Source: Lapidilactobacillus dextrinicus DSM 20335
Lineage (GTDB): Bacteria > Bacillota > Bacilli > Lactobacillales > Lactobacillaceae
Assembly: GCF_001436095.1 (NCBI RefSeq)
Contig: NZ_AYYK01000003.1
Location: 1 to 64,000, forward strand
Direction of reading: 5' to 3'
Length of the DNA: 64,000 bases
Part shown: positions 37,596 to 47,329 of the stretch, piece by piece
How the letters are laid out: each line of letters starts with the position of its first letter
Numbering within the stretch: the stretch's first letter is position 1
The notes under the pieces: model-generated
What the model was told of the DNA's origin: nothing
What the model saw: only the letters and a program-made list of their open reading frames with translations
Databases searched by the model: none
Program-made: the position numbers and the translations under genes

Positions 37596-39998
37596 CTAAT
37601 AACTAGCTAATACATCGGATTCAATATTGATTACCAATGAACCTTTATTAGTGGGATGAATCAGTTGCTCATTATCCTCAATCTCAATCCAGTAGTTTTG
37701 GCTTGGAAAAATTTTTTGTGTTGTTGGCACGGCAATAACGTCACTCAATTCATTAATCTTAAAAATTAATTCTTGATTTTCAGTGTAGCGTAATAATTCG
37801 GCAGTTGAATAAACGATGGTTACCCCTGCTACTTTGAGATTCTGCGGTAGCATTAACCCATCACGCCCGTGAATTGTTATCTTATGACGATTAAACAAGC
37901 CTGCAATTTCAAAATGTACCTCCGTATCCAATGTGTTCAACAAATGAATAAACGATCCTTGATCAACATCAGTTTGAAAGGCCAAAATATTGTCTTGATT
38001 TGGCATTAGTTTAAACTCTGGCACAATTTGATTTTGAGCTAATAACTTAGTATAGAATACTGGATCAAATCGTAATTCCGTGCAAATAACGTCAATACTA
38101 CCTTGCCCGTATGGTATTGTAGCCGCAACAATTTGTTTGCTCTGAATTTCTTGTAAAAACGCTTGACCATTTTTGTAAGTGAATGTTTGGTAATACTCAA
38201 CCCGTACCTCAGACATATCTTGATTCCAGTTTAGTCCTTGAACGCTCGGAAATAATCGTGGCGTTTCTTCGACAACCATACCAGGCATAACTCCTAGTTG
38301 GTCAATCAAAGTATGACAACTTTCCCCAACTAAATCATATTCTGGCAATTCACCAATTAACAATACATGACCACCATCTTGAATATATTGCACCAACAAT
38401 TGCTGAGTTTTAGCCGCCATATAGCGACTACTCAAATAAACCATTATTGGTGTTTTCTTAGGATCCGGTATTTCTTGCTTTAAATCAATGGCATCATAAT
38501 TGAACTTTGCTGATAGTAAATTTTTAAGCACATTGTTCCAAGGTCGTTTGGCACGATTCATAGAAAGATTGTTAACATATTCGTTAGAAATATGGCTATT
38601 TGGATAATAATACTCAGTCATAAAATCATCAATATCAAAACCAATGGCTAATTTTGTAGGTTTCACAGTAGTTCGACTCAATAATTCATGATTGTGAAGC
38701 GCCTCTTGATTAATCTGGGTAATCCGCGGATAAGCATAACTTATCTTTCCTTCGGGATTAACTATTGCACCGAAGCCATGACGCCAACCATGAATTCCAA
38801 CTCGAGAATTACCATCTGCCTGATAAACCTCTAAGCTACGATTATACCCACCAGAGAATAAATAATAATTCAACACCTTAGTACCCTCGGCTAATTGTAA
38901 CCGTGTTTTTAAAGGAATAGCGGAGGTCTCTTTTTGACTTTCAAGATGATCAGTATTGTTTCCAGTACTTGCATTAAATTCTAATGACGAAAGTGGCCAA
39001 TTACGACCAGTCGCCGACATTAACTTATTAAGTGTATACAAATGTGTAGCTGTGGTTAAATCAAAATCACCAAAATAAACATCCGTACCCACAAGAACAT
39101 TATCCAAAGTAAAGGTGTCATATAACTGACTGATTCCGATTGGGAAAGTTTCCCCAAGTCCTTGGTCAGTACCATGTACATTAATTAAATAGGGTATCTC
39201 TACAATGTTAATTTCAATTAGCGTGTCAATCAAGAATTGGAAATAATCTTTATAGCGTGTACGCATAAACAAACTCAAATCAAAACGAATCTGTAACGCA
39301 GTAGATTCTGTTGGTGCTGCAACTAAGTTCTTAAACTGAGTGAGATTATCTTTCTTACTGTAACAATTTGGAAGAATACGAGGCGCAGCATAACGATTAT
39401 CAAGCCAATTTGAGAAATCAGAAATCGTTTGATCAGTAATATCTGGCGAATGACTGACCCAACTTAACATTCCTACTTCATTATCTAATTGCACACCGAT
39501 AATCGGACCACCGTTTGGATGAAGAAATGGCTTAAGCACGTTGCCAATTGCTTGCATCCATTTTTTAGCATCCCGACGATAACCTCGATTACTGTAATCG
39601 ATTGTCGATGTAGTAACCATCTGACCATCCCATGTATTAGGAATAGCATCAGGATTTTTTTCTCTAACCCAGTATGGAATCCCTTCATTCTTGAGTTCTG
39701 CCATAATAAAAGGACCGGGGCGTGCAATTAAATATAAATCCAATTTTTGAACCAACCTGATGAAGCCGATGAGATCTTGATTTGCTTTTTTGTGCCCATC
39801 AAAGTCGTATTCACCTTCAACTTCTTCATGTATAATCCAAGGAATATATGTTGATACTGTATTCATACCTGCTGTTTTTAGCTCAACTAGTGTCTCTTCC
39901 CATCGTTCAACAGGAATTCGGAAATAGTGAACTTCACCAGCAATGATTAGTTGTGCTTTACCATCAATTTGAAATTCATTTTTTGACATTTTTATCAT
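37596..39998 (-). CDS. GH35 beta-galactosidase-type glycosidase
   Basis: 800 residues. Family 35 hallmarks are IIAGEVHYFRIPVERWEETL at the start, TVSTYIPWIIHE, IARPGPFIMAELKNEGIPYW, and the acid/base region GPIIGVQLDNEVGM (Glu174, where the usual form is QVENEYG). The likely nucleophile is Glu340 in SSLEFNAST. The departures from consensus suggest a beta-glycosidase with altered specificity. No signal peptide. The first ATG lies 23 bases inside the end of the LacI gene, with AGGAG 12 bases ahead; a second ATG three codons on is also possible. The fixed operon position ties it to the same regulon. Confidence 0.87.
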   Translation of the reverse strand: MIKMSKNEFQIDGKAQLIIAGEVHYFRIPVERWEETLVELKTAGMNTVSTYIPWIIHEEVEGEYDFDGHKKANQDLIGFIRLVQKLDLYLIARPGPFIMAELKNEGIPYWVREKNPDAIPNTWDGQMVTTSTIDYSNRGYRRDAKKWMQAIGNVLKPFLHPNGGPIIGVQLDNEVGMLSWVSHSPDITDQTISDFSNWLDNRYAAPRILPNCYSKKDNLTQFKNLVAAPTESTALQIRFDLSLFMRTRYKDYFQFLIDTLIEINIVEIPYLINVHGTDQGLGETFPIGISQLYDTFTLDNVLVGTDVYFGDFDLTTATHLYTLNKLMSATGRNWPLSSLEFNASTGNNTDHLESQKETSAIPLKTRLQLAEGTKVLNYYLFSGGYNRSLEVYQADGNSRVGIHGWRHGFGAIVNPEGKISYAYPRITQINQEALHNHELLSRTTVKPTKLAIGFDIDDFMTEYYYPNSHISNEYVNNLSMNRAKRPWNNVLKNLLSAKFNYDAIDLKQEIPDPKKTPIMVYLSSRYMAAKTQQLLVQYIQDGGHVLLIGELPEYDLVGESCHTLIDQLGVMPGMVVEETPRLFPSVQGLNWNQDMSEVRVEYYQTFTYKNGQAFLQEIQSKQIVAATIPYGQGSIDVICTELRFDPVFYTKLLAQNQIVPEFKLMPNQDNILAFQTDVDQGSFIHLLNTLDTEVHFEIAGLFNRHKITIHGRDGLMLPQNLKVAGVTIVYSTAELLRYTENQELIFKINELSDVIAVPTTQKIFPSQNYWIEIEDNEQLIHPTNKGSLVINIESDVLASY

Positions 39999-40971
39999 TT
40001 AATTTTTTCTCTCCTAGAGAGTTACGATGGATCACCTTGCTCTGAATTAATTTATCTGTTGGTTCACCAGAGCTACTAATCATTTCAAGTAAAGTTTCGG
40101 CAGCAAGTTCACCCCAATGATGCTTAGAATAATCAATGGTCGTTAATGGTGGTGTTAAATATCTACCAAGTTCATCGTTATCAAAACCGATAATTTTAAC
40201 CTCTTTACCTGGATGTAAACCATACTCTGGCAAGACCTCATAAAGACCAATCGCTAACTCATCATTAAGTGCAAAAATACCAACATTGTCTAGTCCCATG
40301 GATGCGATTGACTTAGCAGCCTTTCGACCGCCTTCAACTGTAAAATTACTGGAAATCACAATAACTGGCTTGCCGGTTGATTTTTCAACTTCAGCTATTG
40401 CAGTTTGCATTCTAATTATTGAATCCCTAGAATCACTTGGACCAGTTACTAGTATAAAATGTTCAACCTTCGACTCGATTAATGCATTAACAGCCTGATG
40501 TGCACCCATTTCATCATCCAATAAAACTTGTCGAACATTAGGAATAGATAACTCACGATCCATTACAACGATTTGATGACCAGAATTAGCATAGTCGGTA
40601 ATAATATCTGTTGGAAAATTCGAATCAAGTACAATCGCGCCATCAACTAAGTTCTGTGGTATAAACGAGCGCGAACGACTACCACCTGAACCAACAATCA
40701 ACTCATAATGGTTCTCTTTTAGTTTTTGCGCAATCCCATCGATAACATGGCTATAAAAGTCACCGCCAAAATCTGAGACATACATTCCGACAATATTAGT
40801 TTTTTGATTTTTCAACATACGTCCAGCGAGGTTAGGCGTATAGTTCATTTCTTTGGCAATTGCTTTAATTCTTTCCCGCGTTTGCTCTGTTACTTTAGAA
40901 CTACCATTTAAGGCATACGAAACTGTCGAAATCGAAACCCCCGCTTTATCCGCAATTTCTCGTATACCCAT
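39976..40971 (-). CDS. LacI-family regulator of the glucan locus
   Basis: 331 residues. An N-terminal helix-turn-helix (GIREIADKAGVSISTVSYAL) and a sugar-binding effector domain (FALNDELAIGLYEV, IIGFDNDELG). It lies inside the operon, after the two permeases and before GH35, so autoregulation is likely. Two identical GAAACGTTTC palindromes, upstream of the binding-protein gene and of the GH3 gene, are candidate operators, although CcpA could bind similar sites. The ATG follows AGGAGG. Confidence 0.92.
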   Translation of the reverse strand: MGIREIADKAGVSISTVSYALNGSSKVTEQTRERIKAIAKEMNYTPNLAGRMLKNQKTNIVGMYVSDFGGDFYSHVIDGIAQKLKENHYELIVGSGGSRSRSFIPQNLVDGAIVLDSNFPTDIITDYANSGHQIVVMDRELSIPNVRQVLLDDEMGAHQAVNALIESKVEHFILVTGPSDSRDSIIRMQTAIAEVEKSTGKPVIVISSNFTVEGGRKAAKSIASMGLDNVGIFALNDELAIGLYEVLPEYGLHPGKEVKIIGFDNDELGRYLTPPLTTIDYSKHHWGELAAETLLEMISSSGEPTDKLIQSKVIHRNSLGEKKLNDKNVKK

Positions 40972-40986
40972 GATGATAACCTCCTG

Positions 40987-41820
40987 TTATTTATCAGATT
41001 GAACGTTGAATCCTTGTAAGATATATTTTTGGAAAATAAGAAAAATAATGATAATTGGAATAACCATAAATGATGAACCAGCCATTTGTAAACCGTAATC
41101 CGTTGTATGTTGGCCCTGTAGTAATTGAAGCCCAACTGACAAGGTATAATATTTCTGATCACTAGCAACAATCAATGGCCAGAGAAAGGCATTCCAACCG
41201 CCAATAAAGGTTAAAATACCCTGAACTGCAAGTACCGGGCGTGAAATTGGAATAATAATATGCCAGAAAATATACCACTCACTCGCGCCATCAAGTCGGG
41301 CCGCTTCCAGAATTGAATCTGAAATATTCGACATAAATTGTCTAAATAAGAAAATAGCAAAAGCGCCTGCTAACCCCGGCAAGATAATACCTAACAGCGT
41401 ATTTGTTAACTTCATTTGATTTAAAATTAAATAAACGGGGATCATTGTCACTTGTCCAGGAATCATCATGGTTGACAATACAGCCAAGAACAAAACATTA
41501 TGTCCCTTAAAATGAAACTTTGCAAAGCCATAACCTGCCATCGCATTGAAAAATAAACCAAGAAAAGAACACGCTGTAATAATCAAGGTGTTTTTCAAGT
41601 ATTGACCAAAATTACCACTAACAAATAAATTTTGATAATTTTGCAATGTCCAATGATGAGGCAAAAAGTTTTGCGTCATTTGCGAAATTTCTGCGTTGGT
41701 CTTAAAAGACGAAAGAAACATCCATAAGAATGGCAGGATAGTTAAAAAACCCCAAATCGCCAAAATTGCACCAACAATTACCTTAGATTGTTTACTTGTT
41801 TCACGTACTTCAGAGTTCAT
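40987..41820 (-). CDS. sugar ABC transporter permease, MalG type
   Basis: 277 residues, six membrane helices. The cytoplasmic EAA loop is EAARLDGASEWYIFWHIIIPIS, shortened here to EAARLDGAS as the key part, which docks the ATPase. Typical of CUT1 carbohydrate uptake permeases. It starts 12 bases after its partner permease with GGAGG before the ATG. No ATPase gene is present in the locus. Confidence 0.93.
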   Translation of the reverse strand: MNSEVRETSKQSKVIVGAILAIWGFLTILPFLWMFLSSFKTNAEISQMTQNFLPHHWTLQNYQNLFVSGNFGQYLKNTLIITACSFLGLFFNAMAGYGFAKFHFKGHNVLFLAVLSTMMIPGQVTMIPVYLILNQMKLTNTLLGIILPGLAGAFAIFLFRQFMSNISDSILEAARLDGASEWYIFWHIIIPISRPVLAVQGILTFIGGWNAFLWPLIVASDQKYYTLSVGLQLLQGQHTTDYGLQMAGSSFMVIPIIIIFLIFQKYILQGFNVQSDK

Positions 41821-41831
41821 CAGAGCGCCTC

Positions 41832-42725
41832 CTATTTCCCTTGTTGTTTGCGTTGCAGCTTAAACTGAATCATTGTTGCAACAACAATTGCCGCAAACAT
41901 TATGAATGATCCAGCAGCGGCATAACCAAAGTTACTGTTTTGGAACCCATTTTGATAAACAAACAACGCGACCGAATTAGTACTGTTTAACGGCCCGCCT
42001 TTCGTCATAACAAACGGTTCGTCGAAGAATTGGAACCAACCAATTAAGGTTGTAACAGTAACAAAGAAAATAGAAAAGCCTAATGAAGGAATTGTGATAT
42101 GAAGTGTTTGCTTCCACCAATTAGCACCATCTAATTCAGCAGCCTCATATAGTGAACGTGGCACCCCCTGCAATGCAGCAAGAAATATCAACATATTTAA
42201 GCCCACGGCTTTCCAGACAGCTAAGATAATTAAAGAAATTTTAGCCGTATTAGGATCCGTTAGCCAACCAATGGGCGCAATGCCAATCTTACTTAACATG
42301 TCATTAACCAGTCCCGTACTTGGATTGTACATGTAAGTCCAAACAACTGCAACGGCGACTGTATTAGTGATAGAGGGTGTATAGAAGATTAAGCGCATCA
42401 ATTTGAAAAATTTATTTTGTCCAAAATTTATCATAATTGCTGCAGCAAGTGATAAAACAACAACTAATGGAACACCAATAATAACGTAATAACCCGTATT
42501 AAGAATTGATTGAATAAATGCGGAGTCCTGGAAAAGTTGTTTATAATTGCCTAATCCAATAAAGTGTAGTTGTGACAGATCACCCAACCCCGTGATATCC
42601 AAGCCTGTGAAACTAATAATTAGCGCAATAAAAATTGGAATAATTGAAAAAGCAAACAATAAAATTAACGCGGGTAATACGAATGTATAAGGCGTCATTT
42701 TTTCGCGAAATGTTTTACCACTCAT
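41832..42725 (-). CDS. sugar ABC transporter permease, MalF type
   Basis: 297 residues, about six membrane helices, with the EAA-like motif EAAELDGANWWKQTLHITIP (Gly at the conserved place). Partner of the next permease in a CUT1 importer; the binding protein is encoded upstream. AAGGAG precedes the ATG. A terminator-like hairpin separates it from the binding-protein gene, which probably keeps permease levels below those of the binding protein. Confidence 0.93.
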   Translation of the reverse strand: MSGKTFREKMTPYTFVLPALILLFAFSIIPIFIALIISFTGLDITGLGDLSQLHFIGLGNYKQLFQDSAFIQSILNTGYYVIIGVPLVVVLSLAAAIMINFGQNKFFKLMRLIFYTPSITNTVAVAVVWTYMYNPSTGLVNDMLSKIGIAPIGWLTDPNTAKISLIILAVWKAVGLNMLIFLAALQGVPRSLYEAAELDGANWWKQTLHITIPSLGFSIFFVTVTTLIGWFQFFDEPFVMTKGGPLNSTNSVALFVYQNGFQNSNFGYAAAGSFIMFAAIVVATMIQFKLQRKQQGK

Positions 42726-42746
42726 TTTACGGAACTCCTTTCAATG

Positions 42747-42776
42747 AAAAATCCCGTTGTTGCCAACAGGATTTTT
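42747..42776 (-). terminator. intra-operon terminator after the binding-protein gene
   Basis: AAAAATCCTGTTG-GCAA-CAACGGGATTTTT on the minus strand, between binding-protein and permease genes, just before the permease ribosome binding site. Partial termination is the likely use. Confidence 0.75.
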
Positions 42777-42793
42777 TGTAACTACTTCTAAGT

Positions 42794-44038
42794 TTACTTG
42801 TTTAGTAACTCTTCAGTCTGTTTATTAAAACTATCCATTGTCTTTTGTGGGTCAGCTTTATTTAATGAAACTTGTTCCCAATACTTAAGATAGTTAACAC
42901 CGATTTGATCCCATTGCTTAATTAAGGGCATTGGTTTTGAATTATCCAACTGCTTGCGGAACACTTGAATCTTTTCATCGCTGAGAGACTTATCAGACCA
43001 TGCTGATTTCAATGTTGGCATTGAATCGCTGTTCTTGTAATAAGTCAGTTGATTTTCTTTCTTAGACATAAACTTGAGTAACTTCATTGCATTAGACTTA
43101 TTCTTGCTATAATTGAAGATTGCTAAGTCGCCGCCACCCATGTTTGAAACATTGCCATCTTTACCAGCTGGTAGTGTAGCAACGCCCCATTGACTATCTT
43201 TAAGACCTGCATCTGATTTGATACCCGCCATCATCCATGGACCAGAAACGAACATTGGTACAGGACCGTCACCACCAAATGACTGACCAATTGACATTTT
43301 GGTATCTTGTTTTGGCGAAGCGCCATTCTGAATAAACTTATTTAGATACTCAACTGTTTCAACCATTGGTTTTTTGTTAAATTCTGGTTTATTATCAACA
43401 AGTAATTTAGATCCATTTTGGCGAGCAAACATGAAACCAAATGCTGCATCGGCACCATCTACGTTAAATCCGTACATGTTTTTACCGCGTTTTGATAATT
43501 TAAGAGCTGCATCATATAATTGATCCCAAGTTTTTGGCGCACTATTATAACCAACCTGTTTCAATAAATCCTTTCGATAATAAAGAACACGAGTTTCTGT
43601 ATACCATGGAACAGCATAATATTTGCTATTAAACTTAGTCGTTTCTTCAGAACCTGAGAAGAACTTGCTTGGGTCCAACGCACTATCTTTTTTAACCGCA
43701 CTTGTAATATCCATCAAGGTTTTAGAGCTAACATAATTTGGCATTGAAGTTGTTCCCATTACCATTACATCAGGACCTGTTTTTGACGCTGCAGCTGTTA
43801 ACAGCTTATCGTTATATTGACTCCAAGGAATGCTTTGGATTTTTACTTTAACGCCTGTTTGCTTTGTAAACTTATTAATGATTGGTTTAACGGCAGTATC
43901 TGCATCACCGCCATACCAAAATGTAAGTGTTTCTTTACCACTATCCTTGCTTGAAGATGAAGAATTACCACACGCCCCAAGTAACAATGAGCTTGCCGCA
44001 ACAGTTAATGCAATACCCAATACTTTCTTTAAATGCAT
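42794..44038 (-). CDS. ABC transporter sugar-binding lipoprotein
   Basis: 414 residues of the MalE/family 1 binding proteins. The lipobox LLLGAC puts the lipidated Cys at 23; a short Ser-rich tether follows, then ETLTFWYGGDADTAVKPIINKF, shortened to TLTFWYGG, and VMVMGTTSMPNY in the sugar-binding lobes. GGAGGG precedes the ATG. First gene of the transporter operon; a GAAACGTTTC palindrome lies 31 bases upstream of the start. In Listeria innocua the equivalent protein next to GH94/GH3 binds sophoro-oligosaccharides; the same ligand is inferred here. Confidence 0.9.
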   Translation of the reverse strand: MHLKKVLGIALTVAASSLLLGACGNSSSSSKDSGKETLTFWYGGDADTAVKPIINKFTKQTGVKVKIQSIPWSQYNDKLLTAAASKTGPDVMVMGTTSMPNYVSSKTLMDITSAVKKDSALDPSKFFSGSEETTKFNSKYYAVPWYTETRVLYYRKDLLKQVGYNSAPKTWDQLYDAALKLSKRGKNMYGFNVDGADAAFGFMFARQNGSKLLVDNKPEFNKKPMVETVEYLNKFIQNGASPKQDTKMSIGQSFGGDGPVPMFVSGPWMMAGIKSDAGLKDSQWGVATLPAGKDGNVSNMGGGDLAIFNYSKNKSNAMKLLKFMSKKENQLTYYKNSDSMPTLKSAWSDKSLSDEKIQVFRKQLDNSKPMPLIKQWDQIGVNYLKYWEQVSLNKADPQKTMDSFNKQTEELLNK

Positions 44039-44065
44039 TTCGTATCCCTCCGTAAGACATAATTG

Positions 44066-44081
44066 ATCGAAACGTTTCTAT
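44066..44081. promoter_or_regulatory. GAAACGTTTC operator, transporter operon
   Basis: ATCGAAACGTTTCTAT, with a perfect 10-bp palindromic core (44069-44078), directly upstream of the binding-protein gene. The same core preceded by ATC occurs at 49516-49525 upstream of GH3. It fits LacI-family operators with a central CG; the cre site of CcpA is an alternative. Confidence 0.65.
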
Positions 44082-44174
44082 AAATCAGTATAACCATTTT
44101 GCAACCGATTACAAGCTTTTTGATAAACTTTCTTAAAATAACTCAAAACATTGCAAAATCAAGATAATACATCG

Positions 44175-47100
44175 TTAAAATTGATCAATCGTAATTTTAA
44201 TATCATTATCAATTTGGCTAGTAAGTGTTTTGTTTTTCGAGTTAAACGTTTCTAAGTCGTGTATCTGTAAAATGCTTGATATCAAAGTACCAATAAAAAT
44301 CCCGGGTCCGCTGCTATATAAACGCCAACCTCCCTTAACACCAACTTCTTGGGTTTTAAGCTTGGTGAAGTCGTTGCTTGCTTGATAACGATCTAAAAAA
44401 TCTCCGTCAGAACTTGAGAAATACGTATTGGCTTGACGTAATTCAGCATTTTTAACCCGTTGCTGCAATTGGACCGGATTAACTAACTGTAATAATTGCC
44501 ATGCTCGTTTCTTGTCACCAGTCGTTGAAATAGCATCAGCATAGCGAATATGAGCATGAACGTAGAGCAAACCAATCTCACGTCCAAAATTAGCGGCTTG
44601 TTCAGCACGCTTGAAAATTTGACTCGTCCCGCCGTGATATGTTGACGGTTTGTTCATCAAACGAACACCATCCGGGAATAATAAGTGCTCACTAATCAGG
44701 TTGAGCGCGTGATTCACTTCATTACCCTTAAGAATGTGGCTTAACACACCTTGTGATAACGGCAATAGTCGATAATCGATTCCAGTAATCTTATCTCCCG
44801 GATGAATAATTGGAACGACCGAGTGATCTGGATTCATGCGAATAAAGCCAGGTAACACATCATCTTGCATAAAATACTTCTTAAAGTCACGATACATATT
44901 ATCTGCTAAATCCGTAACCTTTATCCGCAATTCGGGAATATCTTTGAATACCTTAGTTGCTTTTCTCAGAGTCTCGATAGTAAGTTCCTCTGTCCATGTA
45001 CTAGCCATTTGTTTTTTCTGTTTTGGATCTGCTGGTTGTAACGTATCATCCCAGTCACCATCCCCATAGGCAGAAACGAAGGTATCATATAGGAAATGTG
45101 TTTCAATGTAATGAAGTTGCTTTTGGATATGATCCAGTAAGGTTACTTTTTCATCTAATTCTTCCTTATTATTTAAGGAGAGATATGGCACCAGTTCATT
45201 TAAAATATCAAGATCATTGGTTGCTAACAAATAGTCGGTTACAACTTTAAGAGGCCAAACAATCACATCGCCATGTGACTCATCAGCAAATTGATCGGCA
45301 TATTCATCAAACATAAACCACTGTGGCCAATTTCCATTCTCCACAAATTGATGAGCGTATGTTTTAAGAATAATCTGTCTGACTTCAGCATAATGCCCTG
45401 TCGACAGGAAGAACTCAGTGGGGCCCTGTGAAACGTCACGCGTACCCCACGCCGCACCGCCATATTGTTCAAGGCCGTGTGGCGACAATAAATGAACCAT
45501 TGCATCATGGGCAAACCATTTTAGAATTAAGTTCGTTTGCTCAATCAAATCTACCTTCTCATTATTTTCTGTCTCTAATTTTAAATTTCGTAACAGTCCT
45601 GCATAATGGAGTCGATGTTTTTGACGCAATGTCTCTGTATTACTTTCATCTATCTTCTCATTAGTTAAACTTGTTCGAACTAGCAATGAACTAACATCTT
45701 GATACTGTGCTACTATTTGATTGGTAGCAGCTTCTAAATCGCCAATCAACAACATTGTTTCATCGCCAAGTTGAACATTTGCAGCATCATTATCGGCATT
45801 GTAATCAATATAATATGAAACTTGTGGGACTCGTTTAGCCATCAACATGTCGGCAGCGGGCTGAATTTCAACCGATGAAGACGTAAATTTGATTTGAGGA
45901 TTTTTGCCTAGGCTGTCATTATTCCATTGCGTTGTGATAATTAAATCGTATTTAATCTGATTCTCTGACTTAAATTGCAAATTTAACTGATTACTTGTAA
46001 CAGCTGCATCTGCACTAACCTTAATTACATCATCTTTAATTTTGTAATACCAATCCGCACCATCATAATTCATCGCGTAAGCAGATGGCATTGCTAAAAG
46101 GTAATATTTCTTTTCAATTTTCAAATAAATTCTTGTTCCTGTAACTTTAAAATAATTCAGAGCATCTCTTGTATGAGTTGACAATACGTTCATATTAGTA
46201 TTTCCAAAAACTACCTGTGACTCAAATATACCTGGCATAAATTGCGTTGAGGCCATTACTGGCATAGCAGGCTGACTAGTATTCGTCGCCATAATAATAT
46301 TACCAGTTAAACGTTCTTGTAATTTTTCCTTTTCTGGAAGAACAACATGTTCCCCCTGATCAGTGAAGAACGATAAGATTCGTTTATCCAGCTTTTCAGT
46401 TTGCAATTGTCTAGGAAAACGTTTATTTAGTTCTTCGTCACTAAACGGTACCGTCTGTAATAGCGCTTCTGTTTTAACTTTGCGGTCAATTACTTTTAAT
46501 TCTTGTTCATAATTGGATTGCGTGTTCTCACTAGTACGATTGAATTGTTCTTTTAAACTATTTTGATCAATTAGTATCTCATTATTGCCTTGTGGCTGGT
46601 TTTCTTTATATGCTGCATAAAAAACAGTTTCTGCTTTAGTCGTGGTCAAAGTCATTTTTTCCGTACGTAATGCTGTAAAACCACATTCATATTGTTTATT
46701 CTGATTTTCTAATTGATCTGATATCAAACCGATGGGAATACCAGTTTTTTTATACTCAGTTCCGAAAAATTGAAAACTATCTGTAGAAAAACTAGTAATC
46801 TTTTGAAATGATCCTTCTTGAATGTATGGATAATGATTACTTTGTGCCTGATTTTGACGAGAAGCCACAATAATTGAGCTATCATTTTGCTGTATAAAAT
46901 GATCCAAATATTGTGAGGCGTATGCCTCATTACTAGTAACGAAACCCTCATCACCTAAACCTAGATCCTGAGTATATGTTAAATCCGCAATAACAGGGAC
47001 TGGGCTACTTAATTCAACTTTCCAAAACCAACATGCATCTTGTAAAATTAATTGAAGTTGATAAGTAACGCCTGCAAAATCGCCAGTCCAGCAAATACTA

Positions 47101-47318
47101 TTTTCAGAGTATAAAACACGGCTGTTACTCTGTGGGCCTGTTAGTGGATGCGATAACCAGCCAGACTCACTTTGAGTCCGCAAATAAATATTAGCAAAAC
47201 TACCATCCAAGTTATTACCCACAACTTGATTAATCATGATATTGTTTACTTTAATTTGACCAACCGCGCCATTGTCTAACAACAATGCTTGTGTTGCTCC
47301 ATTTTTAATAATTGACAC
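44175..47318 (-). CDS. GH94 phosphorylase, probable 1,2-beta-oligoglucan phosphorylase
   Basis: 1047 residues, close to the ~1,100 of 1,2-beta-oligoglucan phosphorylases and longer than cellobiose phosphorylase (~810). The (alpha/alpha)6 barrel holds QYGGAAWGTRDVSQGPTEFF (about 618-637) and the general-acid region SAYGDGDWDDTLQPADP (about 749-765). It would split beta-1,2-glucosyl chains with phosphate to glucose-1-phosphate, saving ATP. The start is GTG at 47318 after AGGGG, 12 bases beyond the GH3 stop, so the two are coupled. No signal peptide. The exact linkage is inferred from length and neighbours; another GH94 specificity is possible. Confidence 0.8.
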   Translation of the reverse strand: MSIIKNGATQALLLDNGAVGQIKVNNIMINQVVGNNLDGSFANIYLRTQSESGWLSHPLTGPQSNSRVLYSENSICWTGDFAGVTYQLQLILQDACWFWKVELSSPVPVIADLTYTQDLGLGDEGFVTSNEAYASQYLDHFIQQNDSSIIVASRQNQAQSNHYPYIQEGSFQKITSFSTDSFQFFGTEYKKTGIPIGLISDQLENQNKQYECGFTALRTEKMTLTTTKAETVFYAAYKENQPQGNNEILIDQNSLKEQFNRTSENTQSNYEQELKVIDRKVKTEALLQTVPFSDEELNKRFPRQLQTEKLDKRILSFFTDQGEHVVLPEKEKLQERLTGNIIMATNTSQPAMPVMASTQFMPGIFESQVVFGNTNMNVLSTHTRDALNYFKVTGTRIYLKIEKKYYLLAMPSAYAMNYDGADWYYKIKDDVIKVSADAAVTSNQLNLQFKSENQIKYDLIITTQWNNDSLGKNPQIKFTSSSVEIQPAADMLMAKRVPQVSYYIDYNADNDAANVQLGDETMLLIGDLEAATNQIVAQYQDVSSLLVRTSLTNEKIDESNTETLRQKHRLHYAGLLRNLKLETENNEKVDLIEQTNLILKWFAHDAMVHLLSPHGLEQYGGAAWGTRDVSQGPTEFFLSTGHYAEVRQIILKTYAHQFVENGNWPQWFMFDEYADQFADESHGDVIVWPLKVVTDYLLATNDLDILNELVPYLSLNNKEELDEKVTLLDHIQKQLHYIETHFLYDTFVSAYGDGDWDDTLQPADPKQKKQMASTWTEELTIETLRKATKVFKDIPELRIKVTDLADNMYRDFKKYFMQDDVLPGFIRMNPDHSVVPIIHPGDKITGIDYRLLPLSQGVLSHILKGNEVNHALNLISEHLLFPDGVRLMNKPSTYHGGTSQIFKRAEQAANFGREIGLLYVHAHIRYADAISTTGDKKRAWQLLQLVNPVQLQQRVKNAELRQANTYFSSSDGDFLDRYQASNDFTKLKTQEVGVKGGWRLYSSGPGIFIGTLISSILQIHDLETFNSKNKTLTSQIDNDIKITIDQF

Positions 47319-47329
47319 TAATATAACCC

